Assembly: GCA_023053545.1 (NCBI GenBank)
Contig: JAKZAN010000006.1
Span: forward strand, 5,771,001 to 5,835,000
Direction of reading: 5' to 3'
DNA: 64,000 bases
Source of the DNA: Lepidurus packardi
Taxonomy: Eukaryota > Arthropoda > Branchiopoda > Notostraca > Triopsidae
A program made the position numbers and the translations under genes. The stretch's first letter is position 1; each line of letters opens with the position of its first letter. The notes beneath the pieces are model-generated. The model saw nothing but the letters and a program-made list of their open reading frames with translations. It was not told where the DNA came from and ran no database searches. Below, one piece after another: positions 24,995 to 35,698 of this stretch.

Positions 24995-25215
24995 TGGGTT
25001 CATGTTTCTATGGTAAAGCTCTGGAAACTGGACCTTAGTGACGCGAAACAGCAATAAGGGCGAGTTTCCTATGCACGATTGGACAAAAGTCGACCTTAAT
25101 AACACCACGTTAATATCGAAGGTAGCAGACATAGGGCGCTAAGACGCTAATGAAGCATACATTGAACATAAACTGTCTTTGTTCGCGTGTCCTAAGTGAC
25201 AAAAGGAGTTTGGCT
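24995..25215. repeat. 60-bp palindromic-unit array, locus 2
   Basis: About two units (for example cagcaataagggcgagtttc near 25,050) are followed by a tail (atatcgaaggtagcagacat...cgctaagacgct) also found at locus 3. Loci 2 and 3 are therefore copies of one larger dispersed element. Confidence 0.7.
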
Positions 25216-26364
25216 TTATATTGATCAAGCGCGACTTTCTAATAAAACTTATTTCAGGGTTTTAATCAAAATAGTCTGAATTTTAGTGCATATTACTAGC
25301 CTATCTTACGAACACTATGGAGAAATTACCTTCTATAAAACTTTAATAATTACCTTAATAACTACCTATCAAACTTTAATAATGACCTTACAATAATTAA
25401 CAAAAACATTGTAATGAAGTGAAAGAGAATCGAAATTGATATCATTCGAAGGTTATTTTGGAGTTTAAATTGAAAAGAAAGGATTGTTTGTCCCAATTAT
25501 TGTTTCGAAACTTACCGCGACTTTTGGCCTTTATGACAAGAAGTTGAATTTACTATCAGGATGTACATCTGTACAGTTCACCAGTTAAAATGTACCCATT
25601 TCAAAGTTGGATTTCAACGCTATGGGATTCGCCGCCGGAGCAGCTGTTTTTTGGTATTGAAAGTTCCCAAGTTTGCTCTCTAGACGATCCGTGGATGGTC
25701 AAAAGCCGTCTCAGAAAGAAGTTGCTATACCAATCCCTTTTTCCTCTGTCTGTACTTCAAATTGTATGTAATTTGATTTCTTTGCGGGAGACCTTCCTCC
25801 TATTCTGTATGCAAAAGTAAACTAAGAAAAATCTCGCTGGAATTAACTACTGTAACAAAAAGGTTCGCTGTGTTCAATGTAAAGCACTTTAATGGCAGAT
25901 TGTTTTGAAAGTTTTAAAGACGGTATTGAAACGATAAAGGCCGTTTAATTGTCTTTTAGAATGTTTACAAAGTATAGAAAATATTAAAAAATTAAGGGAA
26001 ATTGGGGTTAATCCACGTTTGGGGGCGTTAGTGTACAGAATCAACGATTCCTTGCTTTCCTCGTTCGTCTGTTTGGACCACTTTGGACTTTTGAACGTGG
26101 GGAAATGGAATATTACTAGGTTTTAGCGGTTTTTTGGCGTTTTCTGGGGTGAATTTGTCGTTGGCCGACAGCTGAAAGCCATATGTGACGCTAAGTGAGC
26201 ATATTAAGGGACGAACGAATCTCAGCAGGGGACAGGTGAGGGTAATAGGTTGGGTTAGGTTGCGTGGAACCATTTGGTGAGGCTTAATATATGGATATTG
26301 AGGTTCTCTATGACTAAGGATGCACATTTTCGACACTTTATAAGCAAATTTATAACCCTTCTCT
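25216..26364. other. No gene seen
   Basis: No exon, RNA gene or repeat beyond simple AT-rich sequence could be supported. Confidence 0.5.
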
Positions 26365-26650
26365 ACCATTAAGGACGGTTTTCCTATACTATAACGCGAG
26401 AAAGTGGACCTTAGTATCGTGCAGCTGCGATAAGGGCCATTTCCTATGCTTAAGTGGTGGAAATTAGACGTTAGTGACACGTGACAGCAATACGGGCGAA
26501 TTTGCTATGTATAGAGGAAAGAAAGTTGACCTTAATGACATGTAGTAATATCTAAGGTAGCAAATATAGAACGCTAAGATGCTCACTAGCATAGCATTGA
26601 ACCACTTTGTTCGTGTGCCCCTAAATGACAAAAGTTGGAACTTGTATTGT
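26365..26650. repeat. 60-bp palindromic-unit array, locus 3
   Basis: Units start near 26,368, 26,429 and 26,489. The following tail (tatctaaggtagcaaatata...acgctaagatgct...ttcgtgtgccc) matches that at locus 2. Confidence 0.75.
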
Positions 26651-28339
26651 TGTTTTAGCAAAGGGCGAGTCGAGGAAATGACACTGGGGCTGAAGGCTTT
26701 CTAATACTCAAAATCCGAGTCTAAAATCTCGTTTTCGCTGTGTTCATTTAGCTTTTGTTTGAGTAAACTGGAAGGTATACTAATACAAATGGAGTAGATC
26801 TATACACCTTCAGAAAGCAACTCGCTAGAATGGTAAAAGCGCTAGGGGGAAATGGAAAGCATAATTCCCATTAGTTCTCCATTATTGGATTTTCTCTCTT
26901 CCTATGGGATGACGTGGGTAACTTGTTTGAAAAGACCACGTGGTTTTTACTAAGGTGTTTCAAAGGGTCAGATCTCTCCTTCCATTTCAGTGTGTGGGTT
27001 TAAAGACAGCTTGAATGGGAAAGCTCGATTCAAGGAGATTTCGAAAAGATTTCGAGGCTGCTTTTCGAGGAGAATGAAGAAAGACGCCAGGATTGCATAG
27101 AAGGTTAAAAGAAAAGCTTAAAGCCTTCAGATTTTATCCAAATTGTATCCAAATTTTGAAGTTTAATGAAGATGAAGCGACATTTTAGTAAGTTAAGGTA
27201 GTAAGCAAAGATAATGTAGGAAGATATGTAATCATTTAGGAAAATAAAAGACGTTTGTGAAGAAATTTACCAAGTTAGAAGGAAATGCGACACAAGGACG
27301 ACTTGACAAAAGAAGTCGTCCTTCTGTCGGGGTCCGGCGTCCTTATGTCGGGGCCCGGCGCCCTTGTGTCGGGTACACGAAGTTTTTTTTCGAGTTTTTC
27401 TGGTGTCTACTTCCCGTTAGAAGTACATTAGAAATGTCTAAAGCTTTTTGTGAAAGCATGCAAGTTTTTTTCTTCTTTTTCTAGAAGAAAGAAGGCAGTT
27501 CCCAGGATTTGATACAGAATTTGAAGAACTTTTGCAGACTTTAGGCCCTTCAGGGTCTTAAATGGCAGAGAGGAATGGCTATTGAAGGTATATAAGTCTA
27601 ATTAAAGGTGTTTGTAAGTCTTTTACGGGATTTGAAGGGTGTGGTGAGATACTTTGAAGAGCTAGGAGCGACGGAACCAAATATTAAACAGAAACAGGAG
27701 CACAAAAGGTGTTTTTATATGTGTCAAAAAAATCTGTAAAATGAAACTAAATAGTTTGAGTTTTGTCCATTTCTGCTTTTTTGACTCATTGCCATGTTCA
27801 CCTTTCGTAGCTCAAATGAGGGGGTTTTAGAAGCTAAACCTGTTTTCGCCTGCTCTCCGAGATGGCGTGACGAAATGGATGAGTGGGGAGATTGTGACGA
27901 AGATTGTTGAGTTACGAGGTTCTGCGTGTAAAATTATATAGAAAATAAACCGTAACCAAAAAAAAACCACAGCTGCGTGTGGTGGTTCTGTTTTAAAAGA
28001 CTGTGTTACCAGAATAAAAAATAAAAAAAAACTGGTTGGATTAGTTCCAGGTTTTTTTTTTACTTCGTCACGTAAGCATGGCAGAGTATTACCAAATAGT
28101 TTATTTAACAAAGGTTGGAATTTTAGGAGTTGGAATGATTCTAATAATTGAATACTTCGAGAAGAGTTCAATTCATTTTTTCTTTTCTTTTCTTTGGGAG
28201 AGGTCCAATCAGGAAGGTATACTTGAAGTCAACGTTAAGTTAATAGAAGAAATAATCGAAAAATAAATTCTTGAGTAGAGAAATTACGTGTTCCGCATAC
28301 TTGAAAGAACTCGTAATGATCCTTTGCGGAAAATGAAAT
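26651..28339. other. No gene seen, one GC-rich short repeat
   Basis: Contains the GTCCTTNTGTCGGG repeat at 27,290-27,375 (listed separately). Other frames show nothing recognisable. Confidence 0.45.
27290..27375. repeat. GTCCTTNTGTCGGG short tandem repeat
   Basis: Three adjacent units of roughly 20 bases with cgtccttctgtcggg, cgtccttatgtcggg and cgcccttgtgtcggg. A related copy is at 28,980-29,042, including an inverted unit (gacataaggacg). Distinctly GC-rich against AT-rich flanks. Confidence 0.7.
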
Positions 28340-28548
28340 AGCATTAAAGACGATTTTCCTATGCTATAAGTCGAAGAAATAGACCTTCGTGACATCCAAA
28401 TACGATAAGGGCCATTTTCCTATGTTTCAGCGCAGGAAAGTAGACTTTAATAACACTCGGCAGCAATAAAGGCGTCTTTCCCGCGTTGAAACATAGGAAA
28501 ATGGCCCTTAGCATGTTTGGATGTTACGGAAGCCAATAAGGCGAGTTT
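28340..28548. repeat. 60-bp palindromic-unit array, locus 4
   Basis: Left arms near 28,342, 28,405 and 28,465. The arm gggccattttcctatgtttc around 28,410 and its complement (acataggaaaatggccc near 28,490) form a long-range pair as well as the within-unit pairs. Confidence 0.75.
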
Positions 28549-30359
28549 TCACGTGCGGAAATGCGTGTGACTCGTAAACGGGGAAACAGTCTAAGGAGTG
28601 CACGAAAAAGGAACCCTAATTGGTGCCTTTCAGGTGTAGCGCGTCGTAAAACGGTGCAGGAAGTTGATTGGGGAAAAGCAGGAAAAAGCAACCCTCTAGA
28701 AAAGAAGGTCGCTTCTAACCTGACTCCATTGGTTAGAAGAACGGGTTAGAACCTCCCCCCGCGAAAATCCTAAAATAAAATAAACGAGATCGAGTTTTTT
28801 TTTATATAAAAAAATAACAAACAAATTTGACAAAACTAGAATAAATTCAAAACTTGAATACAACTCCAACCTTTAACCGTGAATCCTCAATAAGTCAATA
28901 GTTTTCTAAGCTATTTGCCACTCAATTTAGGATTATTTTCTTTACTGTGACGTGCATGCTATTCATGGGAAAAAGACACCAGGACGCCCTGACATAAGGA
29001 CGCCCTTCTGTCGGGCCGGCCGTCCTTATGTCGGGTCCATGGCACTTTTTTATTTTTTTTTTAAATTTTTTCTTTTAATCATTAATTTGTTTTTAGGAAC
29101 ATCAAGAGCAGTTTCTTGGACCAAGATATGTGTTACCTCAACTTTGATGTGAATTTATGGAATTTCTAGGTTCAAGAATAATTTATTTGAAGGCGATAAA
29201 GATTCTTATTTTTCTGTTTTTTTTTTAAGTATATTTTTTGAGCGTATGTAAAAAATAGAAATGAAAAATGGATACCAAAGTAAAAGAAAACAAATGGACA
29301 AGGAAAAAGGGCACAAGGTTCAAGTTTGAGAAGTGAAGTTGGAAGTTTTTACGAACGTGACGTTTTTAGACAATTCTATCCGAACACCATTTGGAAAAGT
29401 TTCTTTATCCTCCATCTCTTTTTTTACTGGTGATGTGGACTGAGAAAGAAGGGAACGTTAAGGCATGTGAAGTCGTAAACTACCACAAGATGTCGAGTTT
29501 TTTGCGCGTCTGCGCAAGCTCTTTTGCTTTTGTAATGAGTTTTTTGTTTGGGGTGCCCAAAAAGGGGCTGAGCAAAGAGGAAGAAAACTTACGTGGGTTG
29601 TCCCATATTTTTTTGGGGGGGTATAAGTCTAGAAAGTTTGAACAAGTCGTAGGGACGAGCGGGAATTTTCTTTGTTTTTTTTTGGGGGGGGGGGGGGTTC
29701 GCTTTGCGGCGAGTTGAAGTTGATTATGAGAAAGTCGTGAAAATGGTTTTCGCACAATAAAATAAAAAAAGACGTGATGGTATTGATGGTACTGATAAGC
29801 ACAATAAGTCGCTTTTATTTGCAATTTTAATGTAGTTTTTATTCTGATTTTAACATCGGGAGAGGCGATAGTAACGGTTAGGGCTAGTCAGGGTACAGGT
29901 TTGACCTTTATGGGGGGGAAATTGCAGAGTCGATTTGATTCTATGTAAGTAGTGAGAATAATTTAAGAAAAGCTCGTAAAAGGGATGTAGGGCATGGTAA
30001 CGGTGATTTATAGTTGCTATTGGAGATACGTGGTTTATTTGCAATTTAAATTTGGGGTGTGGTGTGGGTGTTGAATTGGGATCGGTTCGGGCTTGATCGT
30101 GTTGGTTGTTAAACGGTTGATTGGGCCAAAATGAATGCACATTGCTGTATAATTTAGAAAAAGTCACACACTTTTGACAGTAACATAGGGCATATTAGTT
30201 GTATTAGGAATGCTGATCGCGTTGTGAATTTAGCGAGAAGTGAATTTACAAAACGATTCAAGGGACTTTTTGGAATGGGAGGTTTCCCCATGAGAATGCG
30301 GGAGCGACTGTGACAAAGCTGGGTCAGAAAGTTCGCTCAATCTCTTGATCGTAATGTAG
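28549..30359. other. No gene seen, homopolymer-rich
   Basis: Contains T and G runs (for example 29,680-29,698) and the short GTCCTTATGTCGGG repeat at 28,980-29,042. No gene is supported. Confidence 0.45.
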
Positions 30360-31245
30360 GTTATCCTTGTTAGTTTCTGAACCAGCTTTTATAGGTTAAA
30401 TTTGGGCGATAACAAATTGGTAATATCAAAATTGGTCGGAGGACATCGGATCCCGTGGGGGTTAGGGTATGAAGTTGGCGGAGGCCTCTGGTGACGAAAG
30501 TTTGCGATACTTTGGCAAAATAGGATGATAGTAAGGAAGGTTATCCTTACTAGTCTCTAAATCAGCTTTTGTAGTTTCATTTTTCGAAATAATAAACTGG
30601 TCATATCAAGATTGGTCGGGTGCCTTCGGAATCCGTGGGGGTTAGGGTATGAAGTTGGCGGTGGCCTCTGGTGGCCAAAGTTTGCAATACTTTGGCAAAA
30701 TAGTGTGATAGTAATGAAGGTTATCCTTACTAGCTTCTAAATCAGCTTTTGTAGTTTAATTTTTCGAAATAATAAACTGGTAATATCAAGATTGGTCGGC
30801 TGCCTTCGGATCCCGTGGGGGTTAGGGTATGAAGTTGGCGGAGGCCTCTGGTGACGAAAGTTTGCGATACTTTGGCAAAATAGGGTGATAGTAATGAAGG
30901 TTATCCTTCCTAGTTTCTAAATCAGCTTTTGTAGTTTAATTTTTGGAAAAAACAAACTGGTCATATCAAGATTGGTCGGGTGCCTTCGGAATCCGTGGGG
31001 GTTAGGGTATGAAGTTGGCGGTGGCCTCTGGTGGCCAAAGTTTGCAATACTTTGGCAAAATAGTGTGATAGTAATGAAGGTTATACTTACTAGCTTCTAA
31101 ATCAGCTTTTGTAGTTTAATTTTTCGAAATAATAAACTGGTAATATCAAGATTGGTCGGCTCCCTTCGGATCCCGTGGGGGTTAGGGTATGAAGTTGGCG
31201 GTGGCCTCTGGTGGCCAAAATTTGCAATAGTTTCGCATAAAATAT
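30360..31245. repeat. 180-bp satellite, about five units
   Basis: Units begin near 30,361, 30,541, 30,721, 30,901 and 31,081, a period of exactly 180 bp. Landmarks are cccttcggatcccgtggggg-like and gttagggtatgaagttggcg in every unit. Two variants exist: gaggcctctggtgacgaaag in units 1 and 3, gtggcctctggtggccaaag in units 2, 4 and 5. Units 2+3 and 4+5 share diagnostic differences, so a 360-bp higher-order unit has been duplicated. Confidence 0.92.
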
Positions 31246-32289
31246 TAACAGTAACGTTGCTCATATATGTAGCTATGAAACTACCGAGCGCATTTTCTTG
31301 TTTTTTCAAAAACTAATTTGTATAATTACATAAAGTTTATAACATTTATTTATCACTTTTTTCTTAAAGCCTGCATCAGAAAAAAAGAAGCCCCAGAGTT
31401 CTGATACTGGCTTTAACACAAGTTTTATATCCTACCAGTGGCCAGAATCAGATCCGTTATTCTTCAAGAACAGGTTCCATAACCTTTTCTAATTGGTTTT
31501 GGGGCGGGGGGCTTTTTTGAATTGCAAAGGAACGTTTCTATTGAAGCCGCCCATTTTTGTTTAATTTAAAAACGTGACGCAATAGCGTAGAAGGAATTGA
31601 AATAGCCATAATTAACCCCGAACCATGATTATGCATATTCAAAAAGTTTGAAGAACGCGTTAAGTGTCATAAATCTAGTTCCTATAAAGCCCCCACAACT
31701 AGTTCTAGGCTTGAATTTCTTTTTCAATTTTTAGAAAAAGAAATTTTTACTATTTTTTGTTTTTCGAGTCTCTCGTTCTGGGAATTCTTTAACGGATTTG
31801 CACGTGTATAATGTATTCTACACCTCAAAAAATTCAAAAAACGAAAATAATACGCACTTGGGGAAGCGCCTCCGGCGAAAGTATTCGCGGTAATAAGCAT
31901 CCTCTGGCAAAGTAACAACATCGTGGCCCAGTATTTTTGTATTTAAAAAAAAAAAAAAAAAAAAGTTCTAAAAACACAGTACGCCATCTATGTGCACATG
32001 AATTGGCACCAAAACTGACACTACAGGAATGCCACATATGTAGATCGTTAGTTTATGGCTTCTTCTTCATGATATGACATTACTTTAGGGTAAAAGCAAA
32101 GAATCATGTTGCACACCGATTCCAAAAGATGAATGCACGGGATTCAAAGTGTAATTTTGGACGTTGCGGACAAAGACAGTGAAAAAGGAGCCGTTAGGTG
32201 GCCAGCAACTCAGTGAAGGGCTTGAGAAAAGCGTTTAGACACAGTGGTTGGGGCACTAAGGAGCATTTTTGGTGTAAAAAAGTAGGATT
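31246..32289. other. No gene seen
   Basis: An A-run of about 20 lies at 31,946-31,965. No exon or RNA gene is supported. Confidence 0.45.
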
Positions 32290-33130
32290 CTCGACCCAAA
32301 GTGTTAGGCGATGTCAATAAGGTCGATTTTACCTCATTTAGACACAGGGAAAGCGCCCTTATTGCTGTTAGGTGTCATTAAGGCCTACTTCCCCGCGCTT
32401 ATACAGAGGAAATGGGCCTTATCGTGTTTGGATGTTACTAAGGTCCAGTTTCGGGAATCATAGCATAGGAAAATCGTCTTTTGGGGAAGTGATTGGACAT
32501 TAAGGAGGAATTCTTGTGTAAAAATGTAGCATTGTCGACCCTAAGTGGTATGTGATGCCACTAAGGCGACTTCCCACACTTAGAGATAAGAAATTTGCCC
32601 TTATCCTGGTTTGGTGTTACTAAGGTCTAGTTTTCAGCGCTTTGGCATTGAGAAATGGCCCTTATGATATCTGGATGTTACTTAAGGACCAGTTTCTCTC
32701 TTTGTAGCATAGGAAAGTCGTCTTAAAGGAATTGGTTGGGGCATAAGTATAATTTAATGTCCTGAAAGACACTTAATGAACTTTCATCCACTTAAGGGTC
32801 AACATTCGCCCTTATTGCTATTTGGTGTTTTATAAGGTCTAGTTCTCCTTACCGAAGAATAGCAAAATGAACTTTAGGTATTTCCAAGTACCATTTTCTC
32901 TTGTTATAGCATAGGAAAATCGCCTTTGATGCCATTTGAATTTCCCCCAAGGATCATTTTTCCGAGTTCTTTTAGCTCTACGAACATCTGATTGTCGCGC
33001 TTAATGCGCTTTTAACAATATAGTGATATCCAACCTTTCTCTCTTATGGTATTTGCAAGTCCCTTAAGGACCATTTTCTCTTGTTATAGCATAGGAAATT
33101 CGCCTTTAATGACATTGTAATTTCCGCCAA
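32290..33130. repeat. 60-bp palindromic-unit array, locus 5 (longest)
   Basis: Spacer-plus-left-arm starts fall at 32,311, 32,371, 32,431, 32,491, 32,551, 32,611, 32,671 and 32,731, exactly 60 bp apart. The typical unit is a spacer (ggatgttacta), left arm (aggtccagttt), loop, then right arm (ggaaaatggcccttat). From about 32,880 a longer two-copy repeat (ccattttctcttgttatagc...) spans 32,890-33,010 and 33,070-33,190. Confidence 0.85.
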
Positions 33131-34068
33131 GGATCATTTTTTCGAGTTCTTTTACCTATACGAGTATCTAATTGTCGCGCTTAATGCCCTTTTAACAATA
33201 TATTGATTTCCCACGTTCCCCTATCTTGAGAGATGTGAGAGATGAGGATTGGATAGGATGTGATGAAGATAGATACAGAGAATCGTGCTCGTTAACAAGA
33301 TGAAAACCTGATTTATAATCTCGTGATCCTTTGCAAACAATGCCTGTTAAGTCTCGATCTTGAGTGACAGCTTTTTGTGTTCCGTAACCCAACAAAACCA
33401 CTTCATAGCCACAACAAACCAAAAAGTAGCCGAAGGAACTTGACAGGAAAGCATCGTGGAAGATTTATTGAGTGGTTTGAGGTACCTTTTTGATTTACAA
33501 TGACGTTTCGCCATCTTTAACCCCCCGTTTTTTTTACTTGTTTTTACATTCCTTTTTATAAGCACGTAATGCTATTGTGGAGGTACTCAGACAATGATAT
33601 GAAAAGCCCTACGGCATAAAAACGTCATTTTTTCTCGTTCCAATTCATCTTCTTCTCTGGCTGTAACAACACAAAAAAAATAGAAAAAAACGTCAAATGT
33701 ATGAATAGAGTTGTCTAGTGCTGTTGGATGTACTGTTGGAACGTAACTGTTACTGTTTTTGGGGAAAAATAAGTGGCTTGGAAATATTTGGGATGGACAA
33801 AGGGTAAAAAGATCGATTCTGCTGGAAGAACTTTTTTATTTTTATTTTCCTGGACGATTACAAGAGGATAAACCTCGGCGAAACAAGAGAGAATCGAGTT
33901 GCTCACTTGGTTCCCTTTGCAGAAAGGGAGGTGGGAGGTTTCCGAGACAGATTGACCTTTTTTTCTTTTCTTTTTTTAATGCTTGCAGCAATGGGTGGAT
34001 ATCATCTTGAAAGCGTCTAACAACACACTTGAACTGTCAGCAAGTTTTTCTTTTTCCTTTGAGGTAAA
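33131..34068. other. No gene seen
   Basis: End of the neighbouring repeat, then AT-rich sequence with only short frames. Confidence 0.45.
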
Positions 34069-35270
34069 GGTTTTCCCCGAAAACCTTTGGGAACTGAAGG
34101 TCGTTTAAAGGGGAATTTAATTTGAAGGATAAAATCGTTGATTCGAGTGACTTTACATGAGGATCGAATTACTTCATAGCGAAAATGGTAAGTTGGAGGC
34201 GTAGGATTTAGTTTCTTTTTTGGCGTATAACAGGGTTGGGAATCTAATGAGAATTTTCATAGTTTTCGATGGGGATCGTTAGGCAGCAATTTTAGGTGAA
34301 ATCTTGGATTTGATTCCGGAATAATGTGCAGTTGATCTTTGATTATTGAGACAGTGGAGACAGGAATAGCTTACGAACGGCCTTGTAATCAGATTGAAAC
34401 AGTTTAGGACAAAATACTTACTTAGAATATCTTTTGTTTGAGGGAAGAGCTTTGTTTGAAGCCGAATCATTGATAAGAAATAACGCAGACTCGAATCGCA
34501 GCTTTTGGTTATTTGAGACTGATTTTTTTTTTCTTCAAGAAGAATTATTTACTTTGAGCTTTTCTTTTGCACGAACCCACTCTTTGATTTTGATTCATGA
34601 GTATGATTCACTCGGCAGAATTATCTAAGAATCGAATCGCAGCATTCGATTCTCTATCTCTTTTCTTAAGGTTTTCTCCGAAAACCTTTGGGAACTGAAG
34701 GTCGTTTAAAGGGGAATTTAATTTGAAGGATAGAATCGTTGATTCGAGTGACTTTACATGAGGATCGAATTATTTCATAGCGAAAATGGTAAGTTGGAGG
34801 GGTAGGATTTACTTTTAGTTTTGGTTGTATAACAGGGTTGGGAATCTAAGAATTTTCTGAGAATTTTCGTAGTTTTAGATGGGAATCGTTAGGCAGCAAT
34901 TTTAGGTGAATAATTTGGTGTATTTCTTCAGTTGATCTTTGATTATTGAGACAGAGGAGACAGGAATAGCTTACGAACGGCCTTGTAATGAGATTGAAAC
35001 AGTTTAGGACAAAATAACTTACTTAGAATATCTTTTGTTTGAGGGAAGAGCTTTGTTTGATGCCGAATCATTGATTAGAAATAACGCAGACTCGAATCGC
35101 AGCTTTTGGTTATTTGAGACTGATTTTTTTTTTCTTCAAGAAGAATTATTTACTTTGAGCGTTTATTTTGCACGAACCCACTCTTTGATTTTGATTCATG
35201 AGTCTGATTCACTCGGCAGAATTATCTAAGAATCGAACCGCAGCATTCGATTCTATCTCTTTTCTTACTC
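34069..35270. repeat. 601-bp tandem duplication
   Basis: Sequence from about 34,069 (gttttccccgaaaacctttg) to about 34,669 is repeated from about 34,670 to 35,270. A 64-codon frame at 34,434 recurs at 35,035 with two changes visible in translation. The copies differ by small indels around 34,250 and 34,850. No coding function is evident. Confidence 0.88.
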
Positions 35271-35561
35271 TATAGGGGTTTCCTTAAAATGCGTGATTTA
35301 GTTAGAATAATTTAATTTATTTCTTCGGAATTAAATGCTTGGGTTGAGAATCATTGATCAGTAATTCGCTGGCTGACCACATAAGAATCTTTGATGCTCC
35401 AAAAAGGTTCACTCATTTCATTATCGATCCCCGTTTCTCATACTTTCCTAACGCCGGTGAATCGATTGTCGACTATCCAATAATGATCGACGTCCCTTTC
35501 TATTTTCCTTTTTACAGCATATTACTGCAGCAATGCCGAGTCATTCTCCAGATTTGGTCTG

Positions 35562-35698
35562 ATGGACGGTAGCGATCCTCGGCGCGGCCAGTCGTTACGG
35601 TTATTATGGGCAGATCGTCTGGGCTATTGAACCAGTCGCGGAATGAGGATACGGAGGGCATTCCAGCGAGTTCATTCGCTGAGTCGATTCTCGGCTAG
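35562..35698 (+). promoter_or_regulatory. Two upstream ORFs before the adhesion-GPCR start
   Basis: Upstream of the proposed start at 35,643, one ATG at 35,562 runs to a stop at 35,628-35,630. A second ATG at 35,606 runs to 35,696-35,698 and so overlaps the main start out of frame. If both lie in the mRNA leader, the second would reduce main-frame translation. Transcript start is unknown. Confidence 0.4.

Noticed and set aside
26028-26480. 150-codon minus-strand frame
   Set aside because: It overlaps the 60-bp-unit repeat array, and the translation reflects the repeat rather than a protein.
30360-31245. CRISPR-like array
   Set aside because: The units are contiguous 180-bp repeats without unique spacers, and the DNA is eukaryotic. 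It is a satellite.
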